From contig QEYB01001528.1 in assembly GCA_017562135.1 (NCBI GenBank), positions 186,001-250,000 on the forward strand: 64,000 bases of DNA, given 5' to 3'. Positions 57,161 through 64,000 of this stretch are shown piece by piece; within the stretch, counting starts at the first letter, position 1; every line of letters begins with the position of its first letter. A model generated the notes under the pieces. It was not told where the DNA came from. It saw only the letters and a program-made list of their open reading frames with translations, and searched no databases. The DNA comes from Dipylidium caninum. Its lineage: Eukaryota; Platyhelminthes; Cestoda; Cyclophyllidea; Dipylidiidae. The position numbers and the translations under genes were made by a program.

Positions 57161-60100
57161 GTTCGTTTCTTCCAAAACAACAGACGGTGGAGCTGCCAGC
57201 AAAGTCGCCGATCCCTCCGGCTCAGAGCCGGTTTATGGGGATCGCCTGAGTCCAAAGTAGATGAAATCATCGTCTGTGGAAGGTGCTAGCATTTTCGATT
57301 GCCTCGATTGCACTCAGAGGAGGTTCTATTGCGGCTGACACAGGAGACGAGGGTTCACGTAGTCTCAGTGTCTCCTCCTTCCTCATGCGACGGTTGCGCA
57401 TTCGACGTGTCATTCGAACATGCCACTTTGGGCAAATCAACTGGCTCTCCCGCGGACACTCTCAGTCTCTGACAAGACTGCTTTGAGTATTTTGGCGCGA
57501 TAGTAGATAAGGATTCGAGCTGAAAGAGGCGAACGAACTCGTGCCCCTTTGATGCCCCCACTTGCGAAGAAGGCGTTCTCGGACCCCCCGTCAGCGCCAT
57601 AAATGGGGGCGCTAGGAGGAGGCACAGGGCGGATGCGCCAGCAGGTCTTAATCGCGGCCGAAACACGGACACATTTGACCCTCGTCTGATGACACGAGAG
57701 GCGGCCAGGTGGGTGCGCAAACAGCGAGGTCGGCCGGTGGTGCTGTGGAAAGGGGAGAAAGTGGGACGATTGTGGGGCATTCGCCCGGCTGCCCTGTGAT
57801 AAGGCTGGCGACATAGGAGGCGCTGCCCCATTTACCCACTCTTTGAATAGAAATTAGTTGCTTATGGGGGGGAGGGGGAGAACTGGCAGGTCTCAAGCCT
57901 CCTTCTTAAAACTGAACTCCCGGACATGCTTCCTTCATATGCTCTTTTCCATTTGCCCATTGGGGATGAACTCATTTCTACGCATTTCATCTGTTTTCTG
58001 GGCAAACACTGTTTGTGAAAAAAGCTTTTTCCTTCACTAATGGCACCCATATCTGCGGTCAGGCGACAGTTTTCCATTATTTATTTGTAATTCTGAATCC
58101 TTGTTTACCCAGAGGCGGCTCACCACCAATTCTCTTGAAGCCAGGCCAACAGTAAAGGCGACTCAGAAATTCCCTACTGAAGGAGGAGGGCAAAAATTAG
58201 AGGAAAGCGTTTTGACGAGGCCACACGGTGCCGGCGGTTATTTACGTCAAGGTGATAATTTTTCCCATTCCTGCTTCGTTCCAAAAGGTGTGTTTATGGG
58301 AGGAGGAGGAGGCGAGGGAATCTGCGACGGGGGAGCACATGAATTATTGCGGCTGCATCACGAAACCCGGCCAAATTGGTCTCGTTTCCCGGATGGAGCC
58401 GAAGCCGGGGACGGGCGGACACCCTCTCCTCGGCCCCTCTCAGCTTGCATCCACTCCTATCATCTTCGTGTGTTCTGGAGATGAGGCCTTTTGCAGAATG
58501 GCGGAAAAATTTCCCACTGCCGCTTGGTCGAGGGTAAACGAAAGGAAACAAAGTTCCCCAAAAGTTACGCAAATTACAAACACCTCAAGTCATGTGAGAA
58601 AGTGTTGAGGCGCTGTGGTTTTATGCCTTCCCCACGTTTGGAAGGCGGATGAAAAGGCACTTCTACGTGGCTTCTTCTGTAGGTTAATGAGGCCACTATC
58701 CACAGGGAGACAAGTGGAAAAGAGGAGCAAAATTGGCCCACTTTGGACACTACTCCCTTCCCTTCGGTCGACGCTATTCCCAACGGGCGTTGGCGGCAAT
58801 TAAAAAGACGTCTGGAGAACAAACACCTCGTCCTTCCGACAGGCGACAGTGGAGGGGACGGCGGATGGACCATCTCCAATGCCGATCTGCGGACTCCGGT
58901 CTCCGACGCCCAGCCGCCTCCTCCTCTGTCGCCAGCGACTGCAGGCGAATGGGGAAAGGCGAGCGTCTCTCTCTCCATCTTTACCACTTGACCGAGCCGA
59001 CTTTCACGCTGATTTGCGAACTTTTGGCACAATGAAGGGGAAATGGGGAAGGTGTGGGGCAGAAGGTGGATGTTTTTTTTTTCTGGAAATTAATCATTTG
59101 TGAAATTTTTCTACAGCTTTTCACTCTTCTCTCTCAGGCAAAATGCAATTTTTGCATTAGAGCTGAGACAAAAGTCTTTCCAAATTTTGCTCAAAAATCT
59201 CCTATCATTTTTCAGCCCAACATGAAAATGTGTCGCAGCGATTGAATGAGGACCGGAGAAGTGAAAGCGACGCAGGAGTCGGTGGGGCGCCTCGTGTTTC
59301 CTCCTCTTTGCTCGAGGACATTTCGACACTTTTCCCTCTGAAACTGCCACCTTCATGGAGCCTGAAACACAACTTGAGCATCAAATTTCTTCCATCTTAA
59401 TCTATTTTCTCTGTTAAAATAGCGCCTAATTACCATTTTAGAGGGCAAAGTCGTATCCATTTGCCAGTGTGAAAGGAGTACGGTCAGAGGAAATAAATGA
59501 GATGTCCCCCTGTTGTCCTCTCCTTCGCCCCAATCCCAGGGCGCAACTCGCCCCAACGGACACAGGGCTGAGCCGCCTGGCAGCTTTAAACAACTTTGCC
59601 CTGGACGCCGTCAGAAGTAATAAATGAGGTTGTGATTGAACGAATTACTTGGCCTGGGGCGGTTGGACGGAGGCGGACCCAAACAAAGTCACAAAAACAG
59701 GCTCAAAGTGGTCTCCGCATAACACTCCACTCCATTTCGTGAGGTTACCTTTCGCCCGGCCGACGATAGAAGCCCGAGTTGATTCCTTTCCATCGACGTG
59801 CCAGCTCCAAACACTTCGTGGTCGACTTCGAGGATTCTTTTAGCCAGGTAAACAGCTTATTGACTCAAAGGTCATTCATAACAGCGCAAGAAGGGCGGCG
59901 GAGCAGTCTTAGAAGTCGTTCTCTGGAATTTTGAAGTTGAGTACCCGTCGAGATCCTCCCATGTCCGTTGGAAGAAGCCAAGAATCCATCTGTTATACTT
60001 CGTCCCTGCCATGTCTGTCGCCTTAGAAATAAACATCCTTGGCCATTCAAGGCAGGAAAACAAACCGGTCTGTTTGTCATCTTCCTTCCATGGCGCCTGG

Positions 60101-62907
60101 CGAAGCGCACAGAGGTTTATACACCGACTACCGAGTTGTTTATCTTCTACAAGTGGACATAGAGACGCGGCCGGGAGCAAAGATTAACTTGGCATTCCCG
60201 TGGAAGCCATGACGAGTTATTCACGGAGGGAAGCACAAATTTGAAACTTTCTTTCACCGGCTTGATTGCTTGAGCTGCTTCGAGAAATTGTCCGCAAACA
60301 TACCACTCGAAGATATTAGTTTCACTGACAATGGGGAGAATAAATGAGTGACTTTGGTCCCGGAACCCCCTTCTAAGCTGCGGAGACGACTTTACTCTCA
60401 CGCCAGGCGGCAATTGGAGTGAAGAGTTTGCCCAACTTCCCATATTCTCAACTTCGGCGTAGAAAGACTGTGTAGTTCTTATCGTCCACGTTTTCCTCCT
60501 TATCATTTTACCGTCTTTGGGCATTTTTTTCTTCAACTCACCGTCGGTTTTCCCACGTGCATGTCGTATGTACCAAATGCGCGGTGAAGTGTGCCAGAAC
60601 TGCGCCTTCCTTTTCCACGTCGGCCACCCTTCCGACCAGCGGCGTCCGCGCCTTTCATGGACGCCCTGGAGTTAGCGGAAGCGTTGGCCGAGTGCCCACG
60701 TTGACGTCGGGCATTTCTCCCTACGCGGATCGTCGGAGGAGGAGGATCGTCGTGCCGTTGCCTTTGTCCCGGCCGACCATTAAATCGGCATTAGTTGCCA
60801 TGCCTGAGAACCTGGATACCTTGTTCCATTCTCATAAAATAACAAAATTATTTCGTAAACAGGACAACTTCATGGAGGATGCAAGGGGACTGAGACCCTG
60901 AGCCGATTGTACATTGAATAGCTCATTTCTCGGTTGTTGGCTTCGCCAGTCGTAGCCGGTCCCGTTTCAGCTGAGTTTCAGCCAACTATGAATTTTAACT
61001 AGAAAAAGATTTCAAAGCCATGCTTTGAGCTTCCTCCTCCTCCTTCTCCTCTTCTTCTTTTTCTTCTTCGCCCTTCAGACAGAATCGCGTGGCATCGACA
61101 ACTCGAAAGTCGTGACATGCCCGATCCACCCCCATGAGAATCATTCATTTGCCCTTCCTGGAGTTGAAGGCGCACAGAAAGGCGTCTGTTTTTGGGTTTT
61201 AGTTGGAGAAACCGCGAACAGTTCACGCTGACGTCGCCTAAAGCTGTGCTGGCATTTTCGTGGAGGGAGAGGAAGAGGCGACTGCGTGGGGAAGAGCGAC
61301 TTCGCCGCGGGAGGCAGGCAAAGTTGTGCCGATTTTGGACGCATCACGGGAAGTTGCTGTGTCCTGCTGCAGTCTGCAACCGACAAGTGATTAATTTCTT
61401 CACTTAGATTAACATTTTGTATTTTCTAGGGCGAAAGTCAAGAAGAGTCCAGTTGTAATTCATGAAATTGTTATTATCGAGATTATTTCTGTTACCAACA
61501 GCCCCTCGGACACGGACGGTTGCGAGCACTCCGACAGTGGCATTTCTCGGGAGATCCCCAAACTCATGCAGAAAACCTTCTGTGAGGAACCTCCTCCAGC
61601 CTCGAGTGAGGAGGCATTTCTGCTCCCCTGCTTCGCCCCAAAAATTCCACCCACCTCTCAAAAAACACACTTTAGGCCTTAAAATGTCCACCTGTAGGAG
61701 AAGATGCAGTCAGTCGGACGATCTTCTCATGCCTGTGAAGAAAGTGTTAATTTTAAGGCGTCTCTTCCATCCCCATTGCGTGTTAAGTTTCTCTCCCGCA
61801 GTGCCCGGTCAGTTCGAGGGAAGAGAAAAGTGAATATCCTGAAGAAAAGGCTTTTCGTCTTCCAAAAGTGACTTTTAAGCCGTCACTTCTCTCTCACTAA
61901 GGCATTTCTATGGTGAACGATTGAATAGACGGCGCTTTATTTGCTGCGGAGAATGTTCATCTCTCAGCCCCGGACTCTGGAGGGAGAATTTACGCGCAGC
62001 ATAAAAGAGGCCGAAGCGGAGAGTATCCGGCTTGAAAGAGGAAATTTATCGCGAAAGAGTTAACTGTTGCTCGAGCAATTATGGAGGAAGAAACAGACTC
62101 TCTTCTCCTCTAAATTGTCTGGTAAGGAAGAAGGCTTCACCACAGGTGGAAGCGCCAACTGCGGTCTGGTCGCTTCCTCAGCCACGAGGGGCATCTTTTC
62201 CCCCGAAATCCCATTCCAGACAAGTTCGGGGTGTTCTGCGTTTTCGGGCAGAGTATGCAAATGTGGGTGTTCAAGCAGTCATCGCCTTTCTCCCGAAGGC
62301 AAGTGCGGATTTCGCAAATAAACTGCTTTACCGTAGGAAGACTATTGCCGCCATGACCAACGCCCTCTGCAAAAGCGGAGACAATAACATCAGACACTCT
62401 TTCCTACTCGAATTCTCTTAACTTCAAGTTGAACCCGGCGGGGTGTTGTAACGCTGAGACCTCGTCGTCTTCTCATGAGAGATAACGACTTTTGACGATT
62501 TCAGGGGAAATTTTTATGGCTTTGCACCTCCGGCTGGTGAAAACCCCCTTTCCCTTCCGTGCGCATCCCTCTTCCCAGCGAACCTCCTCCCTGACCCTCG
62601 TTCGCCGCTCCGGAGGGCGTCAAACGCGGGATCTCGTTGTGAAACGCTTGTTCGAACTGTACAAGGGCTCGGGAAGTGTCTCCCCTTACTGTTTTATCAC
62701 AATGTTCCTTGTGAAGGACGCTCGCCCTCGGCTCTGCCCTCCCACTCTCCCTCGTCTCGCCCCAGACAGTACGAGAGACGAGAAATGCGCTTCGGCCGCA
62801 GTGCATAATAACTCCCCAGTGAATTTTCCTCTAATTTTGGCATACTCCAACAAACTACAGCTTCAAAGAACCTGCTTTGCGGGGCATCACGCTAATCAGA
62901 TTAAATT
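57161..62907. other. about 5.7 kb without a supported gene
   Basis: GC-rich with overlapping frames up to 158 codons (- 57831-57355) and no domain. A pyrimidine-rich triplet run (CTCCTCCTCCTTCTCCTCTT) is at 61031-61070. No other transposon fragment was recognised. Confidence 0.4.
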
Positions 62908-63723
62908 CGAGGTGGTGGAGGTCGAAGGAGAATGTCTTTACCATAAACACCTTTAATGATAACGTGGCAATTGAGGGGACCTTGCTCCTTAATTTAATGT
63001 TGCCTAGTCCAACGCGTTGTGTTTATGTTTGCCATCACGCCCAGTGGCCCTTCTGTCCGTTAATGGTGGACTGTGAAGGACAACTGAGAGGAGGGGATGT
63101 TTTTTCAGAAAATAACTTCAAATCCCTTCGAGAGTAAACAGGCAAGTGAAATATGGTCCTTCCAAAACTCCGAGAAATTTGAATTGACCTTCACAAGGAG
63201 GCTACACAGCTGATGCTGGTCATGAAGAAGACGCATTCCGGTACTGGAGGAAGAGCCGCGAGGGGGATTTCTGGCTACTCTGCCTGCCAGTTTTTGGCGA
63301 GGACTTTTGGTCATCATCCGGGCGAGTGTAATTATTCCACAAAATTGCTACCACAAAAGACTGAATGCAGTGTGAAATGACATGCGAGAGTCGTGAAAGA
63401 CCTTTCTACTTGAGGAGTTCTGCGCGCGACGAGGAAATAAGTGGCAGTTGAAGGCTACCAGGCGAGGTGTCGACGCAGACCCCAGCGGACTCGAGAATGC
63501 GTGGGCGAGCGACCGAAGAGGCGTTGGGACTCCGCGCTTGTCACTGATGGAGAACGACAACCTCAAACTCGCCACCTCCGGCCACTTTACTCGAATCCCA
63601 TCGTCCAGGTTGGCGGGTTGTTGATCCTTGGATGTTCGAAGTGCAAGTCGACAGTGCAGAATTCCTTTATCAATCCAACCGGACTGACAGCACAAGCTTT
63701 TTTCCTGTAGTGGAAGCTCCGCC
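62908..63723. repeat. inverted repeat B, copy 2
   Basis: Reverse complement of 38020-38835. The 213 bp at 63105-63317 match copy 1 exactly. Flanks carry scattered one-base indels, for example extra G, T or missing A/C residues in 63441-63600. No gene is recognised. Confidence 0.85.
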
Positions 63724-64000
63724 TTTGAATGTCGTTCGGGGCCGCTTCAACTCGCCCCATCCACAATCTCTTCCTGATCACCTGTTCCAGACTGTCCACC
63801 TTCCGGCGCCTGCTCGTAGTAGTCTTGTTCATAGGTCGGACGATCTCAAGCCAGTTTGGGGGGATTTACACCGGTGAGATTGAGTTTTCCATACAATAGA
63901 GCCTGCTCTCTACTTAAATGTTGCAAATAAAAAACAAAAAACTACACAAACTAACAACGGAATTTGTACTGAATAAAAGTAGAAGTAAAAAAGATGGGTA
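63724..64000. other. no gene seen
   Basis: Window end. It becomes AT-rich after 63900 with an A-rich stretch. No supported exon. Confidence 0.4.

Noticed and set aside
1..64000. CRISPR arrays, operons, prophage or replication origins
   Set aside because: The window is eukaryotic with intron-containing genes; no direct-repeat arrays or bacterial gene order were seen.

Overview
This is eukaryotic nuclear DNA, most likely from a parasitic flatworm (cestode). The left third holds protein genes cut into many short exons with GT..AG introns, some under 80 bp. At 49.4 kb there is a fatty acid-binding protein exon close to the tapeworm FABP family. I see no bacterial operons, rRNA or CRISPR. I cannot name the species.

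Layout. Positions 1-21.3 kb are AT-richer and gene-dense. A small secreted Gly/Tyr/Arg-rich protein gene lies on + at 1.46-2.51 kb. Two EGF-like exons of a larger - strand gene lie at 2.97-4.10 kb, followed by weaker - strand exon candidates near 5.0 and 6.6 kb. A putative gamma/delta-sarcoglycan-like type II membrane protein gene runs 12.0 to 9.4 kb on -. Upstream of it, also on -, a roughly 717-residue single-pass membrane protein gene (18.6 to 12.5 kb) was rebuilt from 15 exons, three of them only 29, 23 and 35 nt. A two-exon - strand candidate sits at 19.4-19.8 kb. A complete seven-exon BAR-domain (endophilin-B-like) gene lies on + at 19.99-21.18 kb.

From about 22 kb to the right end the DNA is visibly more GC-rich and almost gene-free. 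It holds simple repeats, a decayed mariner-type transposon (about 35.1-36.2 kb), a truncated inverted copy of its 5' part (56.7-57.2 kb), and a second inverted-repeat pair of about 810 bp (38.0-38.8 and 62.9-63.7 kb). The main FABP exon is at 49.4 kb. Two weak candidate coding loci are at 27.5 and 53.4 kb.

The neighbours show no single pathway. The best functional themes are membrane and cytoskeleton attachment (sarcoglycan-like gene), membrane bending (BAR protein) and lipid transport (FABP). Exon chains were joined by reading splice signals and codon phase by eye. The chain of consistent phases is the main evidence for the unrecognised genes. Percent identities were not computed.
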